From Ruminococcaceae bacterium UBA2806 (GTDB lineage Bacteria; Bacillota; Clostridia; Oscillospirales; Acutalibacteraceae): a DNA stretch of 11,261 nucleotides. The notes below the pieces were generated by a model. The model worked only from the letters and a program-made list of their open reading frames with translations. It did no database searches and was not told the origin of the DNA. Shown piece by piece: positions 1 through 6,423 of the stretch; position 1 is the stretch's first letter; the number at the start of each line of letters is the position of its first letter. The stretch spans positions 1 through 11,261 of the forward strand of contig DEHG01000022.1 of the NCBI GenBank assembly GCA_002351795.1. Reading direction: 5' to 3'. The translations under genes and the position numbers were made by a program.

Positions 1-9
1 AGCTTTGTT

Positions 10-38
10 ATAATACCACAACCTCACTCAAATGTCAA
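10..38 (-). promoter_or_regulatory. Strong leftward sigma-A promoter for a gene outside the window
   Basis: On the minus strand a perfect -35 TTGACA (33-38) is followed by a 17-nt spacer and -10 TATTAT (10-15). The -10 is preceded by TGG, which gives the extended TGn element. The match is near consensus, so the gene to the left, which starts beyond base 1, is probably well expressed. It is divergent from the membrane-protein gene at 262. The product of that leftward gene cannot be seen. Confidence 0.7.
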
Positions 39-171
39 CACCTTTTTTCAATCTTTTTTCCCCTTCTACAAATTGTATTACCATTTTATTGTATTCCCTT
101 ATTTTTACTTTATTTGCTTAAATTATATTACTTTTTGTAGAATCTCGTCCCTGTTATTTTTACTCTGTTTA

Positions 172-200
172 TTGACGAATCCCTCTCTTTAGAATATAAT
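172..200 (+). promoter_or_regulatory. Sigma-A promoter of the zinc-ribbon membrane protein gene
   Basis: TTGACG (172-177), a 17-nt spacer and TATAAT (195-200) match the housekeeping consensus at eleven of twelve positions. Transcription should begin near 207, giving a leader of roughly 55 nt. The start codon at 262 is preceded by AAAGGAG at suitable distance. The remaining DNA between 39 and 171 is T/C-rich and A/T-rich, with nothing else recognisable. Confidence 0.75.
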
Positions 201-261
201 AACTATTATATAAGGTATCCTTGATCCTTTACTCTTTACATTTATACAAAGGAGCTATATT

Positions 262-1455
262 ATGAATAATGCATTTATGTTTATGCCGCAAATGAATCCG
301 TTTGCCGACAATGCAAGATTTATCAAAAAATCTTTGTCAAAAAAAACTGTTCTGATCTGTATTGTTTCAATGTCAATTTTACTTGTAACAATGATTTTCG
401 GTGCTGCCTGTTTTTTTAATCTGAATACTATTAAATCTGTGATCGAAACTCAGTCCGAGGAGGAGATCAATGTCATATTTTCCACATCTGAAGGATTATT
501 TCAGATCCTTTGTTCAATTATAATGTTTTTGCCGTTTCTTGCTTTTATCATTTTATATGTCAGACTCAGATCAGATGAATTTGAACTGAGTGCCGCTCCA
601 TTTATTATACTCAGATTATTTCTTATTGTTACTGTAATTTCCTCTGTTTCGGGAGTTTTCAGTTTCATAACTTCTTTTGCTTCCTTAAGTAACGTTACAT
701 CCAAAATTAATATTCAGAAATTTTTTACCCCATTAATATTCAACACTATCCCTTCAATATTCGCTTTTGCCTGGTCACTCGTCGGACTCCTTTTCTGCAG
801 CTCTGTAATTGCCACCATTCGGGGGAAAAAACTTGAAGCACGATTCGGAAAGGCCTATATGGTTTTGTCCCTTATCTATTCTATTATAATATTTGCCGTA
901 ACTATATATTATTATGCAGACGGTTTCAAGCACGGTCTTTTTGAATCAAACGGTCTTTCATCCGTCTCCGTCAAGTCAATAATAATGCAATCCATCCCAA
1001 TAGCCTATGTAATGTTCGCATTATACCATATATGTTCTATAACCGTTGTACTTTCCACGGCACAGATCGCTAAACAATATATATATGCCGTATCCGCAGC
1101 CCTCAGATCGTTCCAGACCTCCGGCACTAATTTATTCATGAATTCAGACAGCAGCGCTGCCGACTTTTACACTCAGTCTTACACTGCCCCATCGGACGAA
1201 TCTTCCGCACCTTCACCTGTTTCATCACAGCAGTTTGACAAAGTTTCAGAAGATGCATTTCAATCCGATACCACACCCTCTCCGGAAATTCAGCCCGAAG
1301 CCCTCAGCATACAGCCCCCCGCCGCAGAAGTTTCAGATCAGCCTTCCGCATTTTCTGTACAGAACAATACATATATATGTCAAAAATGCGGTAAGGAAAA
1401 CAATATACAAAATAAATTTTGCTCTTCCTGCGGAAATAACCGTTTCGGCACTTGA
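262..1455 (+). CDS. Polytopic membrane protein with C-terminal zinc ribbon
   Basis: A 397-residue integral membrane protein of unknown function. About six hydrophobic segments are visible, near residues 29-53, 80-100, 112-138, 156-184, 199-218 and 238-268. A Ser/Pro/Glu-rich, probably disordered linker of about 90 residues follows. The last 25 residues hold Cys373, Cys376, Cys387 and Cys390 in a CxxC-x10-CxxC arrangement with the sequence CQKCGKENN, the pattern of small zinc-ribbon domains. An even number of helices would put both ends, including the ribbon, on the cytoplasmic side (inference). The start is supported by AAAGGAG upstream and by a strong promoter. The lipoprotein gene follows after 73 nt but has its own promoter. 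It may be a sensor or a scaffold; no enzyme signature is visible. The coding call is firm, the function unknown. Confidence 0.85.
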   Translation: MNNAFMFMPQMNPFADNARFIKKSLSKKTVLICIVSMSILLVTMIFGAACFFNLNTIKSVIETQSEEEINVIFSTSEGLFQILCSIIMFLPFLAFIILYVRLRSDEFELSAAPFIILRLFLIVTVISSVSGVFSFITSFASLSNVTSKINIQKFFTPLIFNTIPSIFAFAWSLVGLLFCSSVIATIRGKKLEARFGKAYMVLSLIYSIIIFAVTIYYYADGFKHGLFESNGLSSVSVKSIIMQSIPIAYVMFALYHICSITVVLSTAQIAKQYIYAVSAALRSFQTSGTNLFMNSDSSAADFYTQSYTAPSDESSAPSPVSSQQFDKVSEDAFQSDTTPSPEIQPEALSIQPPAAEVSDQPSAFSVQNNTYICQKCGKENNIQNKFCSSCGNNRFGT

Positions 1456-1480
1456 ATCAAGCTGATAAATCATGTATAAT
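1452..1480 (+). promoter_or_regulatory. Promoter of the lipoprotein gene, overlapping the upstream stop codon
   Basis: TTGAAT (1452-1457), a 17-nt spacer and TATAAT (1475-1480). The -35 element includes the TGA stop of the upstream membrane-protein gene (1453-1455). It would give a leader of about 40 nt before the ATG at 1529. No terminator separates the two genes, so read-through transcription is also likely. Confidence 0.5.
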
Positions 1481-1528
1481 TGTAATGTTTTTAATTTAAT
1501 TAACCGCATCTATTACAAGGAGGATATA

Positions 1529-2053
1529 ATGAGAAAAATTATACTTTTAGTATTAGCAACTGTTATGACCGTTTCTCTTACAGGCTGTTTAGGCAGCGGA
1601 GGTCCCCAACTCCCCGGCGTCAGCACATCAGAAGGCAAGGATATTAAAAAGATCGATGCCTCAAAATACAATAATGATCTTGAAGGTCTTGGAAATTACC
1701 TTACCGACCTCAATTATCTGCCCTCTGAAATCACCTCAACAGAAATGATGTACGGTGTTATCGGCGCAAAAGCCGGTGAGAGATATAATTTTACCGTTGA
1801 CAATTCTGTTGTATATGTTGAGCTGTACGAATATGATACGGATAAAATGGACAATAATGCAAAGCGTGTCACCGCTGAAGCAAAAAAAGACGGAGAGATA
1901 AAAGTTCTTTCCGAGGATGACAGTGCTGTTTTTCCGGCTACCCTTTCCGCAAACGGTAAATATCTTCTCATGTACAGTGACAATGCAACAAATGAGAGCA
2001 ATGCCACAAGAAAAAAGAACTTTACCGATGCAGTAAAAAACTTTCATAAATAA
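1529..2053 (+). CDS. Small lipoprotein of unknown function
   Basis: A 174-residue predicted lipoprotein. The N-terminus MRKIILLVLATVMTVSLTGC is a classic signal peptide II: a positive n-region, a hydrophobic core and the lipobox LTGC with Cys20 as the lipidated residue. After cleavage a Gly/Ser/Pro-rich tether of about 15 residues leads to an unrecognised, charged globular domain of about 130 residues facing outward. The frame is open from an ATG at 1472, but the start at 1529 is chosen because AAGGAGG lies 5 nt before it and because only this start places the signal peptide at the N-terminus. The 19 extra residues of the longer version would bury it. It has its own promoter and may also be co-transcribed with the zinc-ribbon membrane protein. 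No family was recognised. Confidence 0.85.
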   Translation: MRKIILLVLATVMTVSLTGCLGSGGPQLPGVSTSEGKDIKKIDASKYNNDLEGLGNYLTDLNYLPSEITSTEMMYGVIGAKAGERYNFTVDNSVVYVELYEYDTDKMDNNAKRVTAEAKKDGEIKVLSEDDSAVFPATLSANGKYLLMYSDNATNESNATRKKNFTDAVKNFHK

Positions 2054-2086
2054 TAAAATTTTTTGTTATAAAATTTGAGATGTCGG

Positions 2087-2114
2087 TTGAAAAGGCTGAC
2101 ACAGGGTTTATATT
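2087..2114 (+). promoter_or_regulatory. Possible promoter of the DHH phosphoesterase gene
   Basis: TTGAAA (2087-2092), a 16-nt spacer and TATATT (2109-2114) lie 38 nt before the ribosome binding site. The -35 is good and the -10 acceptable. No convincing terminator is seen between the lipoprotein stop and this point, only weak A/T pairing near 2055-2080, so read-through from upstream is also possible. Confidence 0.4.
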
Positions 2115-2132
2115 TTTTAAAGATAACTATTT

Positions 2133-3077
2133 TTGTTAAGGAGGCGTCCCGATGGAAAAAAACGTTTGGTAACAAGAAGTGACTTTGACGGTCTGGTATG
2201 CGCCATGATACTCCGTGAACTGGATATCATCGAGGATATTAAATTCGTACACCCTAAGGATGTACAGGACGGCAAGATAGAGCTGTCCAAAAACGATATT
2301 ACAACTAACCTGCCCTTTGATCCGAGAGTCGGTCTTGCATTTGACCACCACGAATCAGAGGTTGACAGACTTAAATCCATTGAAACCGGCAGTGAGCTGG
2401 TAATTGAGCCTGATGACCGCAGCGCAGCAAGGGTCGTATACAACTACTACGGCGGAAAGGAAAAGCTGCCGGGTATTACAGAAGAGCTTATGGCCGCTGT
2501 AGATAAGGGTGACAGCGCAGATTTCACTGTTGACGAAATTCTCAATCCAAAGGGCTGGGTATTGCTTCATTATCTTATGGATCCCCGTACAGGTCTTGGA
2601 CGTTTCCGTCATTTCCGCATATCTAACTATGAGCTTATGATGCAGCTTATAGGCTTCTGCATGGATCATACTATTGATGAGATACTGGAGCTTCCCGATG
2701 TCAAGGAACGTGTTGATCTGTATTTTGCACAGACAGAGCTTTTCAAAGCTCAGCTTGAAAAACTCGCTCAGATACATGACAAGGTCATTGTCCTTGATCT
2801 GCGTAATGAAGAGGTCATTCATGCAGGCAACCGCTTTATGATTTATGCTATGTATCCCGATTGTCAGATATCCGTTCATGTAGCATGGGGTTTCAGAAAG
2901 CAGAATACCGCTGTCATGATCGGTAAATCTATAGTAAACAAGGTTTCCGAGGTCGATATAGGCGAGCTTTGTCTGCAATACGGCGGCGGCGGTCATAAAA
3001 ATGCGGGAACGTGTCAGCTTGACAACGATAAAGTGGACGATGCACTGCCCGATATCATTGCAGCGCTCAACGGATGA
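2133..3077 (+). CDS. DHH-family phosphoesterase (start region frameshifted)
   Basis: The open frame encodes 314 residues of a DHH/DHHA1 phosphoesterase. Metal-binding motifs are visible: SDFDG with Asp17 and Asp19, VQDG with Asp46, and FDHHE with Asp71-His72-His73. The C-terminal DHHA1 substrate-binding motif GGGGHKNAG is at residues 284-292. The family hydrolyses phosphodiester or phosphoanhydride bonds, including nanoRNA, pAp, cyclic dinucleotides and polyphosphate, using Mn2+. The length resembles NrnA-type enzymes, but the substrate cannot be assigned. It is probably cytoplasmic, as there is no signal peptide. The open frame can only begin at TTG 2133, which has no ribosome binding site and would translate the AAGGAGG sequence itself. 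The plausible start is ATG 2152, 7 nt after AAGGAGG (2138-2144), but that frame stops after six codons. Joining it by a -1 shift gives MEKNR followed by LVTRSDFDG, a natural-looking N-terminus. A terminator follows at 3101. Confidence 0.88.
   Translation: MLRRRPDGKKRLVTRSDFDGLVCAMILRELDIIEDIKFVHPKDVQDGKIELSKNDITTNLPFDPRVGLAFDHHESEVDRLKSIETGSELVIEPDDRSAARVVYNYYGGKEKLPGITEELMAAVDKGDSADFTVDEILNPKGWVLLHYLMDPRTGLGRFRHFRISNYELMMQLIGFCMDHTIDEILELPDVKERVDLYFAQTELFKAQLEKLAQIHDKVIVLDLRNEEVIHAGNRFMIYAMYPDCQISVHVAWGFRKQNTAVMIGKSIVNKVSEVDIGELCLQYGGGGHKNAGTCQLDNDKVDDALPDIIAALNG
2152..2172 (+). other. Six-codon ORF with an A_AAA_AAC slippery heptamer at the phosphoesterase start
   Basis: From the well-placed ATG the zero frame reads MEKNVW and then TAA (2170-2172). 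Bases 2156-2162 are AAAAAAC preceded in frame by GA, that is GA[A AAA AAC], the X_XXY_YYZ phase used for -1 ribosomal frameshifting. Strictly, the A run is seven bases (2156-2162) followed by C2163; the zero-frame codons are GAA, AAA, AAC. A -1 shift after AAC resumes at CGT (2163-2165), exactly in the phosphoesterase frame. One additional A in the genome or transcript would have the same effect. The site could be programmed, phase-variable or a base-calling error. Confidence 0.55.
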
Positions 3078-3100
3078 TAATACAAAAAACATGGTATACC

Positions 3101-3134
3101 GAGGGTTGACCAAAGCAGGTCTGCCCTCTTTTTT
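3101..3134 (+). terminator. Rho-independent terminator of the phosphoesterase gene
   Basis: GAGGG (3101-3105) pairs with CCCTC (3124-3128), and GACC (3108-3111) with GGTC (3118-3121), separated by a TT/TG internal mismatch. The loop is AAAGCA. Six T residues follow (3129-3134). It lies 24 nt after the stop codon. Confidence 0.8.
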
Positions 3135-3243
3135 GCCCTTTACAATTCTTTCAATGAAAGAAAATAGTTTATAACATCCACAAAATACGGTCTTTATAAC
3201 TCACCAGAAATCGCTTTTCATTTTCATAGTTCTTACAGATTTA

Positions 3244-3284
3244 TACAAGAAAACCGACTCTCCTTTTTTTGGGAGAGCCGGTTT
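3244..3284 (-). terminator. Rho-independent terminator of the sigma/anti-sigma operon
   Basis: AAACCG (3251-3256) pairs with CGGTTT (3279-3284), and CTCTCC with GGAGAG, separated by one A/C mismatch, around a T-rich loop. Read on the minus strand the hairpin ends in GGTTTTCTT, a U-rich tail. It lies about 50 nt beyond the stop codon of the anti-sigma gene. The plus-strand side lacks a good T run, so it probably serves only the minus strand. Confidence 0.7.
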
Positions 3285-3333
3285 CATAGGGGTTATATTC
3301 CGCACTTGAACTGCGGTTGTCAAATTGGAAGTA

Positions 3334-4086
3334 TTATTCATTTGCTGCATTGCTTTCCTGCTTGTAGCTGTCTAACTGCTCGTAAATATTATTGAACATA
3401 GTTGTTCTGTCCAATCCCAGCATTTTTTCCATGCCTTCAAAGAAACTTATATTTGTTTCTTTATCCGTTTCAACTACTGCGCCGTTAGGAAGAAGTGAAT
3501 AGGCAGTGACAGTATTATCATCTATCCTGAATTTTCCGTCAGCTGTTCCGTCCTTTTCATCCTCTGTGAACAGCATTGTCTGTGTGCCTGCGTTATCTGT
3601 CATGTAAAGCCATTTCTCGCCGTCAACTTCCTTGAACTCGGCTACAGGTGACTTGTCTATATCTGTGTAAAGATTAAGTGTAGGATCCGGAATTGTTGAT
3701 GCAAGGAAATAATCGTCATGGTCAACAAAGTAAAGAATATTGTTTTCCTTGTCGAAATCTCCGTATACCCATACTGTATATGCAGTATCGTTTACCTCAC
3801 ATTCCCAGAGACGTGTGCCTGTTCCGAAATCAACATATCTTGCCATTTTTTCTTCGCCGTTGAACATTATCTTGTCATACTCTATTCTTGATGCTGAAAC
3901 CATGACGCTTCCTGCTGTTACAAGAATTGCTGCGGCCGCAACTGCACATATTACCTTTGTGATCTTTCCTTTTCTTGTCTTTTTAGCTTTTATATTCATA
4001 ACCTTCTCCTTTAATTCTTCATCTGCTCTTACGTTTGCGAAAGTTTCTCTATAAATCGTTCCTATAGCTTTATCCTTATCAGTCAT
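3334..4086 (-). CDS. Single-pass membrane protein, probable anti-sigma factor
   Basis: A 250-residue protein encoded directly downstream of an ECF sigma factor. Residues 1-42 are a charged, helical cytoplasmic region suited to binding the sigma factor. One hydrophobic helix spans about residues 44-66 (VICAVAAAAILVTAGSVMVS) after the basic stretch KAKKTRKGKITK, which predicts the N-terminus inside. The remaining 185 residues would lie outside and form an acidic, Tyr/Asp-rich domain that is not recognised and may be the sensor. Its start codon is 2 nt after the sigma stop, and its ribosome binding site GAGGAGG lies inside the last codons of the sigma gene, which suggests translational coupling and matched amounts. 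No zinc-binding HxxxCxxC anti-sigma motif is visible, so this is not a standard ZAS protein. The anti-sigma role rests on gene order and topology. Confidence 0.8.
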   Translation of the reverse strand: MTDKDKAIGTIYRETFANVRADEELKEKVMNIKAKKTRKGKITKVICAVAAAAILVTAGSVMVSASRIEYDKIMFNGEEKMARYVDFGTGTRLWECEVNDTAYTVWVYGDFDKENNILYFVDHDDYFLASTIPDPTLNLYTDIDKSPVAEFKEVDGEKWLYMTDNAGTQTMLFTEDEKDGTADGKFRIDDNTVTAYSLLPNGAVVETDKETNISFFEGMEKMLGLDRTTMFNNIYEQLDSYKQESNAANE

Positions 4087-4088
4087 AA

Positions 4089-4562
4089 TTATTCCTCCTC
4101 AAGAAGTACCTTCATTTTATCCCTTGCACGTTTAAGTCTTACCTGGACATTTGATTCCGAAATACTGAGTATCATTGCAATTTCTTTAACACTGTAGCCT
4201 TCATAATAATACAGATGTATGACCGCCCTGTAGTTTGCAGGAAGCTTATCAAGTATCTCCAGCAGCTCCGCATGACTTTCATCACGGTAACTCGGATCTG
4301 TTTCAAGCTCATCAAATGAGATCTTGTTCCTGTTCCAGAAGGATTTCCACATATTCTTACATTCATTCAGGCTTACCCTGATAAGCCAGCGTTTTATATG
4401 GGCATCGTCCCTGAAGTATGTATCTGATGCACTGATCAGTTTAACAAAAGCGTTTTGCACAGCATCCTCGGCATTTTCTTTATGCTTACAGCAGCAAAGA
4501 ACGGTCCGGTAAACATCATCAAGGTACAGTTCGACAATGCGATGATATTCAGTCTGATCCAT
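4089..4562 (-). CDS. ECF-type RNA polymerase sigma factor
   Basis: A 157-residue sigma-70 family protein of ECF size with two domains. Region 2 covers about residues 8-72, including AEDAVQNAFVKL (31-42), the AED-VQ-F core of region 2, and RWLIRVSLNECKN. Region 4 covers about residues 100-152, with LPANYRAVIHLYYYEGYS followed by the DNA-binding helices KEIAMILSISESNVQVRLKRAR. It directs RNA polymerase to a specific promoter set, probably under control of the adjacent membrane protein. An ATG at 4583 would add MIKEAAG, but the start at 4562 is preferred because AAAGGAGG lies inside that extension, 8 nt before the second ATG. Three consecutive cysteines (Cys23-25) lie in the region 2 loop, which is unusual. 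Residues and length support the family assignment strongly; the target genes are unknown. Confidence 0.9.
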   Translation of the reverse strand: MDQTEYHRIVELYLDDVYRTVLCCCKHKENAEDAVQNAFVKLISASDTYFRDDAHIKRWLIRVSLNECKNMWKSFWNRNKISFDELETDPSYRDESHAELLEILDKLPANYRAVIHLYYYEGYSVKEIAMILSISESNVQVRLKRARDKMKVLLEEE

Positions 4563-4660
4563 TCCGGCGGCCTCCTTTATCATATTCTTTAATTCATCGT
4601 TTCCTTTGAAAGACCTTTCGTATATATAACAACTGAGCAGAGTAAAATATTACACTTAAA

Positions 4661-4684
4661 TAAAAAAATTTTAAAATTTTTTTA
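4661..4684. repeat. Perfect 24-bp A/T palindrome
   Basis: The sequence is T, A7, T4, A4, T7, A, which equals its own reverse complement over 24 bp. Alternating A and T tracts of this kind bend DNA and can act as UP elements or protein-binding sites. It lies about 30 bp upstream of the weak leftward -10 candidate and about 90 bp upstream of the rightward -35. A chance A/T-rich palindrome is possible. Confidence 0.6.
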
Positions 4685-4774
4685 CGGGCACTGAAATGAC
4701 ACCATCTGCCTGTACCGATAGATCATAGTGTAACAAAGCTTTTTTAGAAACGCCCGAAAAACTTGCATAATTGC

Positions 4775-4803
4775 TTGTTTTTAAAGATAATAAATGCTAT
4801 AAT
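4775..4803 (+). promoter_or_regulatory. Extended -10 promoter of the anchored surface protein gene
   Basis: A perfect extended -10 TGCTATAAT (4795-4803) lies 17 nt after TTGTTT (4775-4780). The poor -35 is compensated by the TGn motif. This is a housekeeping-type promoter, so expression does not obviously need the neighbouring ECF sigma factor. The ribosome binding site AAGGAG precedes the ATG at 4867. Confidence 0.65.
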
Positions 4804-4866
4804 CAGTATAAAAGTAACCCATAAAAAAAATCTGATTCTATGAAAAATTGACAAGGAGATGTTATC

Positions 4867-6348
4867 ATGAAGAAAATCATTTCTGCCGCAGTATGCGCTT
4901 TAACCGTTCTGTCGTGCTTTTCCCTGTCCGCAGGAGCAACAAACGACAATGAGACAAAACTTCCGTTTACTCTTGAAACGCCTTCAAAGCTTTCCCTGTC
5001 TTATCTTGAAGGAGACGATTCACCTACAACAATGTCTTTAGCCTACTCCATGAATGACAGTATGTGCAAATGGATGAGCTACGCTGCCGATCCCACAACT
5101 CACGATGAAGCTATGGAAAAGCTTCTTAAAGAGTATAAGCTTGAGGATATCTATGTAAATATACAGATAGACTGGGCGATCGACGATCCTGAAAACGGCT
5201 GGCATTACACAAAATACTGGGACGGCGAGACTTTCAAAAACGACGACGGCAAAACCGAATGGGCAGGCTTCGGTCATGACAAAGAGTATCAGTCGCACGT
5301 CGGAGCATGGGATATTGTTGAAGCCGGAATTGATGCCCAATCCGTAAACAACATATGGGTAACACGAGGAATAACCGTTTATAACAACCCCGAATGGACG
5401 GAAGAAGAATATAAGGAAAATAATCAAGACTTTTTGGGAACAGATCTTATACCCGGACTTAAAGATCAGCTCAAGGAGGATCAGTATACCCTGATCGAAA
5501 CTGACCCCGAATCTCATGAACAGATGATAAAGATAGATTATACAAAGCATACCGCATATGTCCGTGCCCGTTATGCCATAACCCTGTGTGACGCCGATGG
5601 GGGAAGGACTCCCGTATTCACCGAATGGTCGGAGGCAGCAGGCAGCGGAAAAGATGCACAGGAATTCAAGCCGCTGACAAAAGAGGAGCTTGCGCCCCCC
5701 GTCATTTCAGACCTCAGATATTATACGGAAGAATTCAACGGCTATCCTCAAATAGCATGTACGCTTGACGTTCCCAAGGAGATCATTGACAAGAAAACCG
5801 AAATTTCTGCCCACGGCGGTGAAATTCGTGTTGAATGGGAAGGAAGGATCCCCGAAGGAGAATGGGTAGGTTTACAGGGAGGCGTGGATGTCACCGCCGG
5901 CGAAAGCATTATTGCCCTGCAAAATTTAGGAGAATGGATAGTCGAACAGAATAAAATAAAAGGCGAAGGCGAACATCTTGTTCTTGAAAAAGATTCCCCT
6001 GTAGAGCTGCGTGCCCGCTACTGGTGCAGTCAGAAAACAGGCTACAACGGCGAAGAGATCGGTGAATTTTACTCTGATTATTCCAAGGTGCTTACCTTCG
6101 GTTCTCAGGAAATGAGTACAACCATTGAAGCCGCACCCTCCGAGGCTGAGGTTTCGGATGAAGACGGAACCGTATCAAAAGCAGAACCGGAAAAAGGCGA
6201 GGATGAAAAAGCAAAATGCAGCGTCTGCGGTATCTGCCCCGTTCAGCCGCTTGGAATATGCCTGTTCATATGGATCGCAACAATTGTTGTTATAATAGTA
6301 ATTGTCATAGTTGTGACCGCCGTCAAAAAGAAGAAAAATAAAAAATAA
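4867..6348 (+). CDS. Cell-surface protein with C-terminal membrane anchor and Cys-rich juxtamembrane motif
   Basis: A 493-residue exported protein. Residues 1-24 form a signal peptide ending SAGA, with probable cleavage before Thr25. The body has two segments that resemble fibronectin type III strands: one ending near AYVRARYAITL and FTEWSEAAGSG (about 225-260), and one from about residue 276 (APPVISDLRYY) to ELRARYWCSQ and YSDYSKVLTF (about 415). This is pattern-based and tentative. An acidic, disordered linker follows (about 420-450), then CSVCGICPVQPLGIC (Cys451, 454, 457, 465), a transmembrane helix (about 463-485) and a basic KKKKNKK tail. Anchoring is therefore by a membrane helix and not by an LPXTG sortase signal. 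It is divergent from the sigma/anti-sigma operon and has its own promoter and terminator. The function is unknown; a surface binding or sensing role is plausible. Confidence 0.87.
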   Translation: MKKIISAAVCALTVLSCFSLSAGATNDNETKLPFTLETPSKLSLSYLEGDDSPTTMSLAYSMNDSMCKWMSYAADPTTHDEAMEKLLKEYKLEDIYVNIQIDWAIDDPENGWHYTKYWDGETFKNDDGKTEWAGFGHDKEYQSHVGAWDIVEAGIDAQSVNNIWVTRGITVYNNPEWTEEEYKENNQDFLGTDLIPGLKDQLKEDQYTLIETDPESHEQMIKIDYTKHTAYVRARYAITLCDADGGRTPVFTEWSEAAGSGKDAQEFKPLTKEELAPPVISDLRYYTEEFNGYPQIACTLDVPKEIIDKKTEISAHGGEIRVEWEGRIPEGEWVGLQGGVDVTAGESIIALQNLGEWIVEQNKIKGEGEHLVLEKDSPVELRARYWCSQKTGYNGEEIGEFYSDYSKVLTFGSQEMSTTIEAAPSEAEVSDEDGTVSKAEPEKGEDEKAKCSVCGICPVQPLGICLFIWIATIVVIIVIVIVVTAVKKKKNKK

Positions 6349-6365
6349 AAAATAAAAATATTGAC

Positions 6366-6402
6366 AAAAGAGGGAAACCGCATCTCAGGGTTTCCCTCTT
6401 TT
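6366..6402. terminator. Bidirectional terminator between convergent genes
   Basis: A perfect 14-bp stem, AAAAGAGGGAAACC (6366-6379) with GGTTTCCCTCTTTT (6389-6402), closes a 9-nt loop. The T run continues to 6403 on the plus strand, and the A run gives a U tract on the minus strand. It can stop both the surface-protein transcript, 17 nt after its stop, and the convergent antiporter transcript. Confidence 0.9.
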
Positions 6403-6423
6403 TAAATAAGCTTTCTGAGTTTA

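Larger units (their letters stand above)
4563..4866. other. Divergent intergenic region between sigma operon and surface-protein gene
   Basis: About 300 bp holding the control regions of both divergent transcripts. The rightward promoter (4775-4803) is clear. Leftward, a weak candidate is TGTTATATA (minus strand, 4623-4631), resembling an extended -10 but with no good -35. An ECF-type autoregulatory promoter may be used instead and cannot be recognised without knowing the sigma specificity. A 24-bp A/T palindrome lies in the middle. The stretch 4685-4770 shows only a 5-bp GC-rich inverted pair (CGGGC near 4686 and GCCCG near 4753) and no ORF. Confidence 0.5.

Noticed and set aside
1472..1528. 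Upstream ATG extending the lipoprotein by 19 residues
   Set aside because: It lacks a ribosome binding site, lies on the -10 element of the promoter, and would place the signal peptide internally.
2054..2086. A/T hairpin after the lipoprotein gene as a terminator
   Set aside because: Only weak A-T pairing without a GC stem; not convincing.
2355..3113. A 252-codon open frame on the minus strand across the phosphoesterase gene
   Set aside because: It is antisense to a gene with clear DHH/DHHA1 motifs, has no ribosome binding site or family signature, and shows the Cys/His/Ile-rich composition typical of a shadow frame.
4563..4583. Upstream ATG extending the sigma factor by seven residues
   Set aside because: Its codons contain the AAAGGAGG that serves the next ATG, and it has no ribosome binding site of its own.
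5038..5550. A 170-codon minus-strand frame inside the surface-protein gene
   Set aside because: It is a shadow of a gene with signal peptide, anchor, promoter and terminator, and has no ribosome binding site or recognisable product.
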